64,000 nucleotides of DNA, taken from Aspidapion aeneum (taxonomy: Eukaryota; Arthropoda; Insecta; Coleoptera; Brentidae). This document shows, piece after piece, positions 33,120-45,065 of this stretch. Position numbers and translations under genes: made by a program. The notes under the pieces were generated by a model that was given only the letters and a program-made list of their open reading frames with translations, ran no database searches and was not told the DNA's origin. Each line of letters starts with the position of its first letter. The stretch's first letter is position 1. The stretch is taken from NCBI GenBank assembly GCA_963576565.1, contig OY755038.1:141733058-141797057 (forward strand), in the 5' to 3' direction.

Positions 33120-34798
33120 CTGTTCATTTGATATTGGTTCAAAACAAAATGTTGCTGACAGTGCTACTAAAATTTCAAACAATTACGACTTTTCAGAAAG
33201 TAATATTTGGATAAATGGACCGACATTTCTTATGAATCCTGAATATACTTGGCCAAAAGAAGAAACATTAGACGTAAAAAAAGAAGATCTTGAAGAAAAA
33301 GAGTTTGTATTGACAAACGTTCATATTAAACAAAACGAAATAGTTCTTCCAAATCCAAAAAGATTTTCGAAGTGGACAAAACTTTTAAGGGCAACAGCTT
33401 GGATGTTAAGATTTGTGTATAATTGTAGACAAAGCAACAAAAAATACGGAGAACTTGACACATTGGAAATTGAAAAAGCTGAAAATTTATTAATACAAAA
33501 AGTACAATTAGACAGTTTTAGACAAGAATTTGAGATATTACAAAATTGCGGACAATTAGAGTCAAACAGTAGACTTTTTAACTTAGACTGCATTTTCGAA
33601 AATGATTTTATAAGACTTGGAGGAAGACTGAACAATTTGAAATCATTAAACATTAATTCGAAAAAAACCAATTCTAGACCCAAAACACAAAATCACGAAA
33701 TTAATTATTCAGCACGAACACGAAAATGTTAATCACCATGGTCAAGAGACAGTAGTTACAAAATTACGAGAAAAGTTTTGGATACTAACTATCGATTAGA
33801 ACTGCAGTTAGAAGTTGTTGGGCTAATTGTCAACATTGCAAGAATAGAAAGGCAATTCAGCAAGTACCGCTTATGGGACAATTACCAAATTTTCGTTTGG
33901 AACCAACTATTAGACCATTTATTGTTACCGGAGTGGACTATTTTGGACCAATTGAAGTAACAGTTAAACGAAGTAAAACGATATGAAGTTTTATTTACAT
34001 GCATGACAATACGTGCTGTTCATATTGAAATTCTCACGATCTTTCTACTGATGGATTTTTACATGTTTTAAGACAATTTTCTGGTAGGAGAGGTCATCCT
34101 GAAGAAATCTGGTCCGATAATGGAAGTAACTTTAAAGGAAGTGAAAAAGAACTTAAGAAAAATATAGAAGCATTAAATCAAACAGAGATCAAGAAGTTTT
34201 GTACTTTGAAAAACATAAAATGGAACTACAACCCTCCACTTACACCACATATGGGTGGCGCCTGGGAAAAGCTTATCGGATGCGTGAAGAAACACCTATA
34301 TGAAGTTTTAAACTCAAGATTTCCACAAGAGTATGTTTTAAGAACTGTTTTGGTTGAAATAGAAAACATCCTCAACTCAAGACCTCTGACTTACATTTCC
34401 AATGATCCTGCAGATCCTGAACCTCTGATACCCAAACATTTTCTGATTGGTCCTGTATATGCAAACCTACCTTGTGCCAAATTGGAACAGCAGAATCTTA
34501 ACTTACTACCAAAATGGAAAGCTGCCCAAAAGTTAGCAAATTTATTCTGGCAAAGATGGTCCAAAGAATATATTTTGTCACTTATTCGTAGAACAAAGTG
34601 GCACCAAGAAAAAATCTTACCGCAGGCGACGTTGTTCTTGTCAGCGATCCTGATGGACCTAGAAATATGTGGCCAAAAGCAAAGGTCATAGACGTTTTTC
34701 CAGCCAAAGATGGCCGCGTCAGAATTGTCAACATTCAACTAGCAAATGGAACTGTGTTAAAAAGATCGGTTGCAAGACTTTGTAAACTTGATATTTAG
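33120..34798 (+). pseudogene. pol: Pao-2 integrase and DUF5641 domain, RNase H missing
   Basis: Coding passes in frame from the RT thumb (VVVPRQY) straight to SKQNVADSATK, the segment that normally ends RNase H, so roughly 150 residues of RNase H are absent. Integrase follows: the HHCC region and core are frameshifted between 33660 and 34205 (MTIRAVHIE and WSDNGSNFKGSEK-like segments are legible). A long frame from 34206 carries the Glu in MGGAWEKLIGC and then RRTKWHQE; the last 67 codons (34598-34798, AGDVVLVSDPDGPRNMW, RSVARLCKLDI) are one base over. The stop is 41 bp before the 3' LTR. Confidence 0.87.
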
Positions 34799-34839
34799 GA
34801 TTTCTTTTTTGTTTCTGTAAAAATTACTAGGGAAGAGAT

Positions 34840-35005
34840 TGTTGTTGATAGACTTTTATTTTTATAACTTGGTTAGACATATTGTTTTAGTTACCTTTTT
34901 TAATTTTGTCAGACAGTTAATCAATCATAAAAAAAATAATAAAAAAGAATTTGAAGACAATCAGAATATTATTTAAATATCCTTCGACATCAGACCTACA
35001 TTACC
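34840..35005 (+). repeat. Pao-2 3' LTR
   Basis: Matches the 5' LTR with small indels. The duplicated AAGAGG target site starts at 35006. Confidence 0.88.
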
Positions 35006-35295
35006 AAGAGGTCTCGGGCTCCCCCCAAGACATATTCCTGTGTGTACCACTGCTTATTTGATGGTATCATTAGATATGACCCTCATAGCCAGTAGAAAAT
35101 TTATAAATTAATTTTTTTTTAAAGACTGATAACAAAAAACATTTAAAAAATTTTAATCTCAAAAATCTCTTAAGAAGGATCAGCTGCGATTTAGGCGAGC
35201 AGTGATTTTTAATGACGGGGCAGTCTATTATTAGGAACCAAAAAAAAATTTTGGTGGCCTTCTGAAAAAACCTAAATTCTATAGGGTCGCACTGT
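35006..35295 (+). repeat. Repeat family R, copy B, part right of Pao-2
   Basis: Reverse complement of 27480-27735 with moderate divergence, including CCCCAAGACATATT and the GGTGGCCTTCTGAA segment. It continues copy B from 29588 after removal of Pao-2. Confidence 0.75.
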
Positions 35296-35841
35296 GCCCT
35301 ATCGTCCTTATCTTAGCCATTCGTTCTAGCGGACGGCGCAACGCCGCGACATTTCGATTTTTATACTTTTCGAGGTGATGTCACTAAGGACCTCACATCG
35401 TTTATGGACATTACGACGTAGAGTCCTCAAATCGCATGTAAAACCTGTTTGACAGATTTTTCCTATTTTGACATTTTTGAAAATTTTAAGTAGGTTTCCA
35501 CCTTACTGCAGCACCTCAAAAAACACTTGTTTTTAAACATTTCATTAATATCTATTCTATCCAGTGGTCCGCGCAACGCATGTAAAAAGTAGGAGTCGAC
35601 ATTCTAACGAGCTCATTAGATTTTGGTCAAAATCCATTAATGCGAATGACATTTTTGACTCACTGCGAAAAATTTCAGAACAAGAAGGGACCTTTTTAAA
35701 CACGGATTCGAATTTCTAAATTTATTTTTTTGTTGGTCTGTGTTATTAATATCTAAATGTTTTCTGAAGAAAATTACTAGGCACTCTCTCGCAATCGTAA
35801 GGCCAGCACGACAAAAATATAGGTTTTGCTATACTAAGATA
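35296..35841. other. Unassigned A/T-rich sequence
   Basis: No ORF or repeat recognised. It may extend repeat family R but does not align to 26591-27479 by eye. Confidence 0.35.
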
Positions 35842-36278
35842 TTAGGGACATTTTGGGTCGCGTATATTATACTTTGTTACTGTTATTGTTATTACTGAGT
35901 CTGCGCATTAGGAGCTTCTCGCTCCTTTTTCGTTATGTACGGTAACGGCGCCCGGTACGTACGGTGGCCAGCCGTTAATGTTACCGGTATTTTTTAAGGT
36001 TAGTTTTGTATTGTTTTTTTTAATGCAGTCGAATTTTTTACCAAAATTTGGTAGTTTGGCTTATAAAAAGCCATAAATCTAATAAAAATAAATAAACAAA
36101 TTTAAATAAACAAAAAGTTAAAGGAGTGTGAAACTACTAAATTAACGTTTGTGTGATGTTATCTTTAGTGTTCCAAAATCTATCTTTTTTGCCCTGATTG
36201 TTGCCGTTATTCTTAGTAACAATAACGTTAACAGCTGTCAAATTTTCTGTTATTTTAACTGACCCAAAATGTCCCTAA
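35842..36278. mobile_element. 437-bp TIR element with TA target site (mariner-like)
   Basis: The ends TTAGGGACATTTTGGGTC and GACCCAAAATGTCCCTAA are perfect 18-bp inverted repeats, flanked by TA at 35840-35841 and 36279-36280. The TA duplication suggests Tc1/mariner-type mobilisation. It contains inner imperfect inverted GTTACTGTTATTGTTATTA-like sequence but no ORF. Confidence 0.8.
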
Positions 36279-36280
36279 TA

Positions 36281-37277
36281 GAATATATTACCTACTAAAT
36301 AAGTTTAATCTCTGAAATTCTACACTAACAGCAAAAAAAATTGGCGCAGGCGAACAGGTAATATAAATGTGATTTTTGTAGAAAAATAAGCCCCCCCTCT
36401 TGCATCCGCTACTGTTTCGCAGCATTATGCAAAAATGCACAAATAAAACTCTGGCACCTCGTTTGGCACCATGTTTTGTTATATTAAACACCTAGATTTG
36501 AATAGTAGTTTTCCCAGAAAAAAAACTATAATGAAAAAACCGTTATTATTTGCATTTTTTTCAAACTTACATTTTTTTGTTGAATTGACTTTTTGGACCA
36601 GGGGCCCTGTGGGCCCCCTTAAGGCTGCGAGCCCTAGGGTAGGGCCCATAGGGTAAACCGGCGCTGCTGGGACAACAAAACAATCGAATTTTTGACACAT
36701 TTTTACTTATTACAGTCGCCATATTAAATTTTAAGAAATATATAGTTTATGTTTTGTATATTTCATTTAGTTCACTAGCTCAAACGGCTTCAGTCTTTTT
36801 AATGGTTTCATACTTATAAAACCAATTCAAAATTCTAAGAAATAAAAATGATATGACGAAATTTATTTACTAGAGTAATGTATTTAATTAATGTATACCA
36901 GTTTAATATGTTTAATGTCGTATTACCCGCATAGGATGCACTTTCTGCCTCAAAAAGTTTTAGAGTAAATGGTACTCGAACCGGAACCAAATTTGTTCTT
37001 GGAATGTTAATAATTGAAAAATTCCTGCTATGGTCATTTCTTTCTTGTCTTCCTTCAAATATATTGCTGAAAAAAAAGGAATTGCGTTAGAATAGTATAA
37101 TGAAATGCTCTGGAAAAAAGCATAGTTTTAGGATCCACAATAAACTAAGGTAACTGATGAGTGCGGTGCTCCTCATAGGTAACGAAACATGACAGAGATG
37201 ATGTCACTTTTTAGCCCAAAAAATGATTGTCGGCACGTTACGGAAAAAAATATAAATTGGACACATACCGGGAGTAA
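36281..37277. other. Unassigned A/T-rich sequence
   Basis: About 1 kb without credible ORF. A GC-rich patch near 36598-36665 (GGGCCC repeats) resembles the GC-rich ends of repeat family R in composition only. Confidence 0.35.
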
Positions 37278-37289
37278 GTTATTCCAGTG

Positions 37290-37718
37290 TCCATGTTCCA
37301 TTCTCTTTATTTATTTTAAACACGACGTTTCGGTTAATAAGTATCTCTTACCGTTTTCAAGTATAAACTAAATAATCTAATCTATAGGCTACTACATATA
37401 CTACTTGGTGTGACGGCCCGTCCCCTTTTTCAATCCTAAGACGCCTGTTTTCCTTAAGGAGTGGTTTCCATATGTTTGGTATGTCCGTGCTTGGTTGACT
37501 GAAAACTACTTTATTCTGCATTATAAATGCAGCTTCAATAAACTTTCGTTTTGCGACTCCTTATGCAAAACTTTAGCATCTGACCACTGAATCCTGTGAT
37601 CATTTGACCATGCATGATCCTCTAAACCGGATTTTTATTTATTTATATCGCCTAATTGGGTACTTTTTAGATGTTCATTTACTCTAACCTGAAGAGGGCG
37701 TTTCGTTTTACCTACATA
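37290..37718 (-). mobile_element. Penelope-like fragment (GIY-YIG 3' part)
   Basis: Homologous to 17385-17840 (minus orientation): the 3' terminus, the hammerhead-like motif, the GGCGGGCC-proximal tail and the coding end of the GIY-YIG domain up to the TKRPLQVRVNEH codons. It has small deletions and a short ATTTATTT insertion near 37637. It stops where the LTR at 37720 begins, so either that insertion or a truncation ended it. Confidence 0.85.
37319..37364 (-). ncRNA. Hammerhead-like motif, third Penelope copy (degenerate)
   Basis: Same layout as the copies at 17414 and 19786, but the core reads TTGAAAA and helix II has a mismatch (GGTAAG/TTAACC). Helix I is shorter. Probably inactive. Confidence 0.4.
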
Positions 37719-37719
37719 T

Positions 37720-38147
37720 TGTTACAAATTTAAGTTATTTAAATTTTATAGTTAGAATTTATTTAGGTTTAGTGTATTATTCACTTATCTTATGGTTGTA
37801 TTCTTAGTCTAGGTTTTAGTTGCGTTATCTATGACACACTCGTGCTTGGCCGCGCACCCTCTGGAAGAGACGAGAATGCTCGTGAATCATCGAAGAAGGA
37901 TGGATGGTTCTCGAATAGTAGGCAGACCCTATATATAGGGCCGGACGTCGCGCATCGAGTCAGTCAGAGATAACCAACGGTAGTGATCGCCAGATATTAA
38001 CACGAAGTTAATAGGCCGATTAAAGTAGTGAATTATTAGCAAATTATTAGTAAGTTTAAGTGCGTGTTTTGTACATAATTGTCGAAATAAATTGAAATAT
38101 CGTTTTTGACATTTGCGAGTTTTATTTGAAGCAGTGAACCCGTAAGA
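37720..38147 (+). mobile_element. Isolated 428-bp Ty3-type LTR with primer-binding site remnant
   Basis: The block starts TGTTACAAATTTAAG and ends near ACCCGTAAGA, a likely mutated ACCCGTAACA. A TATA box (CTATATATAG) lies near 37930, an initiator-like CAGTCAGAG near 37960 and AATAAA near 38087. TTGGTGTCAGAAGTG, a primer-binding site known from gypsy-type elements, follows at 38149. Coding sequence is gone after about 30 bp, so this is a 5' LTR of a truncated element. It is unrelated to the giant LTR family. Confidence 0.75.
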
Positions 38148-38148
38148 A

Positions 38149-38163
38149 TTGGTGTCAGAAGTG
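38149..38163 (+). other. Primer-binding site next to isolated LTR
   Basis: TTGGTGTCAGAAGTG directly downstream of the LTR end is the form found in gypsy-type retrotransposons. Confidence 0.6.
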
Positions 38164-38189
38164 AGATCTAAATAGTGTAAAGACTATCC

Positions 38190-38640
38190 TTACATAGTAT
38201 CACCGGCGGTCTAGGACAACTGGGCGCCGGCCAACTCGGCGCCGGATTAAAAAAATATGTTTTGATAAAACGTGTAGATGAAAAATAAAATATCTGAGGG
38301 CACGGCAGTGCCTCGCCAAGTTCGCGCGCCGTAACCATCTTTTCTTGAAACATTTCAGCCGATATTTGACCTACCTAAAACTCTACTTCGGAATGAGCTA
38401 CGAATCTCAAACATTGCACAGTCGTAGATCTCCATGGAGTTAACAACCCCTCCAAGTTTCATGAAATTCCATAAAGTAGTAAAGTAGTTACGAAATTTCA
38501 AAAAACGTCGAAATTGCCACTCACTCACTCACTCATGTATAGATCATCAATATTCTACTGTACTTCCAGACATGCTACAAAGCTGAAATTTGGCAGACTG
38601 ATAGAAATTATGACCAAACCCCTGGAAAAAATCAAAAAAC
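38190..38640. other. Unassigned repeat-like sequence ahead of the minisatellite
   Basis: GC-richer start (GGCGCCGG repeats near 38225-38245), then a short CACTCACTCACTCAT run near 38518 and ordinary A/T-rich sequence. No gene. It may be the unique head of an element that ends in the minisatellite. Confidence 0.35.
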
Positions 38641-39272
38641 CCCAAAATTTTAATTTACAAGTTTGAGTAAAAAATTTTGTTAAATGACCTCAAGCAATGT
38701 AATATTTTAAGTTTGAGATAAATCGGTTGGTAAATAAGAAAATCCGCCATTTTGGATGCGCCATTTTGAGTTTTTTAAGTTTGAGTAAAAAATTGTGTTA
38801 AATGACCTCAAGCAATGTAATATTTCAAGTTTGAGATAAATCAGTTGGTAAATAAGAAAATCCTCCATTTTGGATCCGCCATTTTGATTTTTTTAAGTTT
38901 GAGTTAAAAATTATGTTAAATGACCTCAAGCAATGTAATATTTTAAGTTTGAGACAAATCGGTTAGTAAATAAGAAAATCCGCCATTTTGATTTTTTTCA
39001 GTTTGAGTAAAAAATTGTGTTAAATGACCTCAAGCAATGTAATATTTCAAATTTGAGACAAATCGGTTAGTAAACAAGAAAATCCGCCATTTTGGATCGG
39101 CCATTTTGATTTTTTTAAGTCTGAGTAAAAAATTTTGTTAAATGACCTTAAGCAATGTAATATTTCAAGTTTGAGACAAATCGGTTAGTAAATAAGAAAA
39201 TCCGCCATTTTGGATCCGCCATTTTGATTTTTTTAAGTTTGAGTAAAAAATTTTCTTAAATGACCTCAAGCA
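38641..39272. repeat. 118-bp minisatellite, left block
   Basis: About five units with cores AAATGACCTCAAGCAATGTA, GACAAATCGGTTAGTAAATA and ATCCGCCATTTTGGATC. The same repeat resumes at 55746 after LINE-2. Units lacking one GCCATTTTG copy vary in length. Confidence 0.88.
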
Positions 39273-39636
39273 AAATCGGTAATACCAGAGAAATAATTAT
39301 GATTGGCGATTTTAATAGCCGAACTGGTAGACAAACCCAGAGCAAAGTGATAGGATAATGGCTTAAGTCTGATGCAATTGTGTGAAACCCACAACCTAAA
39401 AATAAATAATGGTTTTTTTAAACATAAGGATATTCATCGATATACCTGGATTCAGCCAACAAGAAATCTTAAATTAATCATTGATTATGCTATAGGTGGA
39501 CAACACTCGCAATTAAAGTGGTATGATGTGCGAGCACTTCGTGGTGTTACCTGTGGATCTGACCACCATCTGGTAAAAGCAAAAATATTATTCCCTCTAA
39601 GAAAAACAAATAAGGACGAAAGTATTAAAGAAAGAA
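39273..39636 (+). mobile_element. LINE-2-family endonuclease fragment upstream of LINE-2
   Basis: Homologous to 40322-40700 of LINE-2 (end of the endonuclease domain: GDFNSRTGRQTQ, RYTWIQPTRN, LRGVTCGSDHHLVKAKI), with a 25-bp internal deletion at the left. It joins directly to the LINE-2 5' UTR at 39637. A template jump or a separate truncated copy could explain it. Confidence 0.75.
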
Positions 39637-39894
39637 GACCACATCGATATAAAGGCGGAGAGAATGGACCTCGGTACGGTGATCATAGCGTAGGTGGCAA
39701 CCCTTTCTTTTAGGGATAGTATAAAAGACCACAGCTATTGCCTTACAGTATGGCGTTGGCTCGTCAAAGGCTATAGGAAAAAACCTTGATTAAAAATCCT
39801 GGCCCTCCAAGTAGGGGGTGGAGGGATTAGACTAGTTCTCTAATGCTTGTAAAACAAAGCAATTACCAAAAAGCCTAAACAAAGCCTCGGAGCA

Positions 39895-40708
39895 ATGCAT
39901 GGAAACTGTCGAAGACGAAAAAAGCAAAGACAAAGGACTATGAATATAGCTACATGGAACGTACAGGGAGTGAATCAAAAGTTGGACATTATTGCAACTG
40001 AAGTGCAGAATTGTAAGATCGATATTATTGCACTCACAGAGACAAAAAAGAAAGGAACAGGTATGAATAGTGTCGGCAATTTTGTCCATATATTCACTGG
40101 AGTCCCAAAAGAAAGCAGAGCAGCCAGAGGGGTATCCTTGTTAATAAAGAAAAATCTAAAGAATAAAATTACAGACTACGATTGCATTAGTGAAAACATA
40201 CTTCGAGTGAACATGAAGATGCTTGGACATAATATAAGCATAATAGCAGTCTACGCACCATCAGATGACGAAAGAGTAGCTACAAAACAAATGTTCTTTG
40301 ACCAACTGGATGAGACTATCACCAAAATCGGTAATACAAGAGAAATAATTATGCTTGGCGATTTTAATAGCCGAACTGGTAGACAAACCCAGAGCAAAGT
40401 GATAGGACCATTTGGAGAGGAAGTAACAAATGATAATGGCTGAAGACTGATGCAATTGTGTGAAACCCACAACCTAAAAATAAATAATGGTTTTTTTAAA
40501 CATAAGGATCGATATACCTGGATTCAGCCAACAAAAAATCTTAATCAATCATGATTATGCTATAGGTGGACAACACTCGCAATTAAAGTGGTATGATGTG
40601 CGAGCACTTCGTGGTGTTACCTGTGGATCTGACCACCATCTGGTAAAAGCAAAAATATTATTCCCTTTAAGAAAAACAAATAAGGACGAAAGTATTAGAG
40701 AAAATTAA
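39895..40708 (+). pseudogene. LINE-2 APE-type endonuclease
   Basis: From ATG 39895 a 182-codon frame has TWNVQGVNQKLD, LTETKKKGTG, GVSLLIKKNL and MLGDFNSRTGRQ, then a TGA at about 40441. The rest (40444-40708) has lost bases, but RALRGVTCGSDHHLVKAKI, the catalytic SDH motif, is intact. It is 30-35% or more similar to LINE-1 by eye and follows the same domain layout. Confidence 0.87.
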
Positions 40709-42073
40709 AACCTAGAGTGCATCGAAGACAATCAAAAATACAACTTTAGAAGTCTAGAAATCGAAAGTACTCAAAAATTGTATCAGAACCGATTAGATCA
40801 AAAATTAATCACTCATTTGAAGAGATATATACAAACATAATAAAAAGCTTGAAGGAAGCAAGCAACGAAGCTGTTGGATACCAAGATAATAGAAATAACA
40901 TGAAGATGTGGTAGACGGAGAACATACAGGAAATGGTCAAAGAGAAAAAACGCACATACTTGAAATGGCTCAGTACTAAAGAGCAAAGAGACCTAGAAAT
41001 ATACAGGAAAACCAGAAGACAGCTAAGAAGTTTGATACGCACAGAAAAAAATTAAATGTTTGAGCGCAAATGCCACGATATAAATACACACGTAGGAGGT
41101 AGGCAGAGCTCTGAAGTATGGAAATTCATTTCTACAGTAAAAAACCCAACAAAAGAAAAAGTAAACATCCAGATCATCAAACCAGAACAATGGACAGAAC
41201 ACTACAAGGGACTGCTGCAGGAGACGAGACCCGAATATCTAACAGCCTCCCCGAGGAGAGACATAGAAGTACATGGAGAGGAAGTAATCATCGAAAAAGA
41301 AATGATAAAGAATAGTATAAAAAAGCTTAAATCCGGAAAAGCTAGCGGACCTGGGGGAATATATGCTGAAATGCTCAAATATGGATCAGAGAAACTACTC
41401 GAAAATCTCACATATATTATCAATCAATGCATAAACGGACATCCAATACCTAATGATTGCAAAATTGCATTCATATCCTCAATACATAAAAAAAAAACAA
41501 GCTGGATTGTAACAATTACAGAGGAATTTCAGTCACCAGCACTCTAAGTAGATTGTACGGTAGGATTCTTAGAGATCTAATAGAGAATGATTTTCATGAA
41601 CAAGAAGAAGAAGAGCAAAGTGGGTTTCGTGCAGGCAGATCTTGTAGTGATAATGTTTTTTGTCTTAAACAAGTAATTGAGAAAAGAAGCGCAAGAAATA
41701 TAGAGACTCATGTTACCTTTGTGGTGCTACAAAAAGCATATGAACAGCAGAAAAATTATGGACGGTGTTGGAACAAACTAATATCAATCATACATACATA
41801 AAAGCGATAAAAGAACTATACAAAGGGTCAAAATCTAAAATCGACTTTTAAAAGAATTCCTGGTAACAAAAGGCTTAAGACTGGAAACGTAAAGTGCACG
41901 GCATGGGAATACAACTTAACGACCGATTTACTATATACACACTACAGTTTGCTGACGACCAAGTAATTGTAGCTAATGATAAAGAAGACATGGAGTATAT
42001 AATGAGAAAGTTAACGGAAGAATACCAAAAGTGGGGACTAACAGTGAACGTGGACAAGACACAGTACTTATGT
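40709..42073 (+). pseudogene. LINE-2 reverse transcriptase, N-terminal and palm pieces
   Basis: Separate frames, each a fragment: linker (40709-41055, several stops), 41056-41547 with KLKSGKASGPGGIYAEMLKYG and FISSIHKKK, 41553-41801 with EEEEQSGFRAGRSCSDNVF, and 41894-42073 with LQFADDQVIVANDKED (FADD catalytic motif) to KTQYLC. A stretch around 41800-41890, including the GLKQG motif, is partly deleted. The frame is then cut by the foldback element; the next codons are at 55094. Confidence 0.87.
42065..42073 (+). repeat. 9-bp target duplication of the foldback element, left copy
   Basis: TACTTATGT here and at 55085-55093. In LINE-2 these are three codons (Y-L-C) in frame on both sides. Confidence 0.92.
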
Positions 42074-42395
42074 ACGTGGTGGAGGTAAGCATCAGATTCA
42101 GATTCAGATTCATTTAAATTACAGTGGACCAGTTCGTTTTTGCTGTATATTCTTATTTTCATATTTTAACTACATAAGAATTTTTATGATGCCAAGGCAG
42201 TCGGATATTACTAAAAAATGGAAATTGTCTATCCTGGTGTTACGGGGGAGAGTCAGAAACTTATAGTTTCACCAGTAAAATGTTGTAAGGAAAATAATGC
42301 CCCAACCATTGGATTGATAAGATAGTTGTGATATAATTGAGACGTGCAGACATAACTGGAAATTATATGCACTGTTGAGTGACTCAAATCATTAA
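42074..42395 (+). repeat. Left outer TIR of the foldback element
   Basis: Non-tandem terminal segment of about 320 bp whose reverse complement is 54760-55084. Near its end (CAGATTCAGATTCAGATTC) the left copy has one more 6-bp repeat than the right. Confidence 0.9.
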
Positions 42396-45065
42396 ACTAA
42401 GATACGAGGGTAAGTTAAAAAATGAAGATAAATCGTATTGTCTAAAATCAATGTTGAGTACGATTGGTGCTGAGGTGAATGTGACCTAGTAGTAGTATGG
42501 AATTTTTTTTAGTAACACATTTCTCTATATTAGGACATCCAGCTAAGATACGGGGGTAAGGTGAAAAAATACGATAAATTTTATATTATTTGTATTTACT
42601 AAAATCAGCGCTGTGCCCGATTTCTGTTGGCATGGCTAAGACCCACCATCAGTAAGGAATTATGTCCACTAACAGCTACACGTATTTTAGATCGTCGAGC
42701 TGAGATACGAGGGTAAGTTGAAAAATTACGATAAATTTTATTTTATTTGTATTTTCTAAAATCAGTGCTGTGCCCGATTTCCGTTGGCACGGCTAAGACC
42801 CACTATCAATTAGGTCCACTAACAGCTTCACTTATTTTAGATCGTCGAGCTGAGATACGAGGGTAAGTTGAAAAATTACGATAAATTTTATTTTATTTGT
42901 ATTTTCTAAAATCAGCGGTGTGCCGATTTCCGTTGGCATGGCTAAAACCCACTATCAGTAAGGAATTATGTCCACTAACAGCTTCACGTATTTTAGATCG
43001 TCGAGCTGAGATACGAGGGTAAGGTAAAAAATTACGGTAAATTTTATTTTATTTGTATTTTCTAAAATCAGCGCTGTGCCCGATTTCCGTTGGCATGGCT
43101 AAGACCCACTATCAATAAGGAATTATGTCCACTAACAGCTTCACTCATTTTAGATCGTCGAGCTGAGATACGAGGGTAAGTTGAAAAATTACAATAAATT
43201 TTATTTTATTTGTGTTTTCTAAAATCAGCACTGTGCCCGATTTCCGTTGGCATGACTAAGACCCACTATCAGTAAGGAATTATGTTCACTAATAGCTTCA
43301 CGTATTTTAGATCGTCGAGCTGAGTTACGATAAATTTTATTTTATTTGTATTTTCTAAAATCAGTGCTGTGGCCGATTTCCGTTGGCATGGCTAAGACCC
43401 ACTATCAGTAGGGAATTATGTCCACTAACAGCTTCACTTATTTTAGATCGTCGAGCTGAGATACGAGGGTAAGTTGAAAATTTACGATAAATTTTATATT
43501 ATTTGTAATATCTAAAATCAGCGCTGTGCCCGATTTCCGTTGGCATGGCTAAGACCCACTACCAGCGAGGAATTATGTCCACTAGCAGCTTCACGTATTT
43601 TAGATCGACGAGCTGAGATACGAGGGTAAGTTGAAAAATTACCATAAATTTTATTTTATTTGTATTTTCTAAAATCAGCGGTGTGCCCGATTTCCGTTGG
43701 CGTGGCTGAGACCCACTATCAGTAAGGAATTATGTCCACTAACAGCTTCAAGTACTTTAGATCGTCGAGCTGAGATACGAGGTTAAGTTGAAAAATTACG
43801 ATAAATTTTATATTATTTGTAATTTCTAAAATCAGCGGTGTGCCGGATTTCCGTTGGCATGGCTGAGACCCACTATCAGTTAGGACTTATGTCCACTAAC
43901 AGCTTCACGTATTTTAGATCGTCGAGCTGAGAGACGAGGGTAAGTTGAAAAATTACGATAAATTTTATTTTATTTGTATTTTCTAAAATCAGCGCTGTGC
44001 CCGATTTCCGTTGGCATGTCTAAGACCCACTATCAGTTAGGACTTATGTCCACTAACAGCTTCACGTATTTTAGATCGTCGAGCTGAGATACGAGGGTAA
44101 GTTGAAAAATTACGATAAATTTTATTTTATTTGTATTTTCTAAAATCAGTGCTGTGCCCAATTTCCGTTGGAATGACTAAGACCCACTATCAGTTAGGAC
44201 TTTTGTCCACTAACAGCTTCACGTATTTTAAATCGTCGAGCTGAGATACGAGGGTAAGTTGAAAAATTACGATAAATTTTATTTTATTTGTATTTTCTAA
44301 AATCAGTGCTGTGCCCGATTTCCGTTGGCACGGCTAAGACCCACTATCAATAACGAATTAAATCCACTAACAGCTTCACTTATTTTAGATCGTCGAGCTG
44401 AGATACGAGGGTAAGTTGAAAAATTACGATAAATTTTATATTATTTGTATTTTCTAAAATCAGCGCTGTGCCCGATTTCGGTTGGCATGGCTTAGACCCA
44501 CTACTAGTGAGGAATTATGTCCACTAACGCATTCACGTATTTTAGATCCTCGAGCTGAGATACGAGGGTGTTGAAAAATTACCATAAATTTTATTTTATT
44601 TGTATTTTCTAAAATCAGTGCTGTGCCCGATTTCCGTTGGCATGGCTAAGACCCACTATCATTAAGGAATTATGACAACTAACAGCTTCACGTATTTTGG
44701 ATCGTCGAGCTGAGATACGAGGGTAAGTTGAAAAATTACCATAAATTTTATTTTATTTGTATTTTCTAAAATCAGCGGTGTACCCGATTTCCGTTGGCAT
44801 GGCTGAGACCCACTAACAGTAAGGAATTATGTCCACTAACAGCTTCATGTATTTTAGATCGTCGAGCTGAGATACGAGGGAAGTTGAAAAATTACGATAA
44901 ATTTTATTCTATTTGTATTTTCTAAAATCAGTGCTGTGCCCGATTTCCGTTGGCATGACTAAGACCCACTATCAGTTAGGAATTATGTCCACTAACAGCT
45001 TCATGTATTTTAGATCGTCGAGGTGAGATACGAGGGTAAGTTAGTTAAAAATTACGATACGATAA
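42396..45065 (+). repeat. Left satellite arm, about 17 units of 155 bp
   Basis: Unit landmarks: GAGCTGAGATACGAGGGTAA, TTTTATTTTATTTGTATTTT, CCGATTTCCGTTGGCATGGC and GTCCACTAACAGCTTCACG. The first two units at the outer end are most diverged; inner ones are similar to each other. One unit near 43318 is shortened. Confidence 0.92.

Larger units (their letters stand above)
29589..35005 (+). mobile_element. Pao-2: BEL/Pao LTR retrotransposon, heavily decayed
   Basis: LTRs of about 166 bp (29589-29755, 34840-35005) flank a Pao gag-pol remnant. The target duplication AAGAGG is at 29583-29588 and 35006-35011. The element is inserted in repeat family R copy B; joining the flanks reproduces the order seen in copy A. 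Total length about 5.4 kb, shortened by loss of RNase H. It is related to Pao-1 but clearly a different lineage. Confidence 0.92.
39637..42073 (+). mobile_element. LINE-2: RTE-like element, part left of the foldback insertion
   Basis: A 5' UTR homologous to LINE-1 (39637-39890), the endonuclease and most of the RT of an RTE-like LINE. The element continues at 55094-55745 after the 13-kb foldback insertion. It is much more decayed than LINE-1 and sits inside the 118-bp minisatellite. Confidence 0.88.

Noticed and set aside
37720..38147. The isolated LTR as part of the giant Ty3-type element
   Set aside because: Different termini, length and primer-binding site (TTGGTGTCAGAAGTG versus TGGCGCCCA); it belongs to another family.
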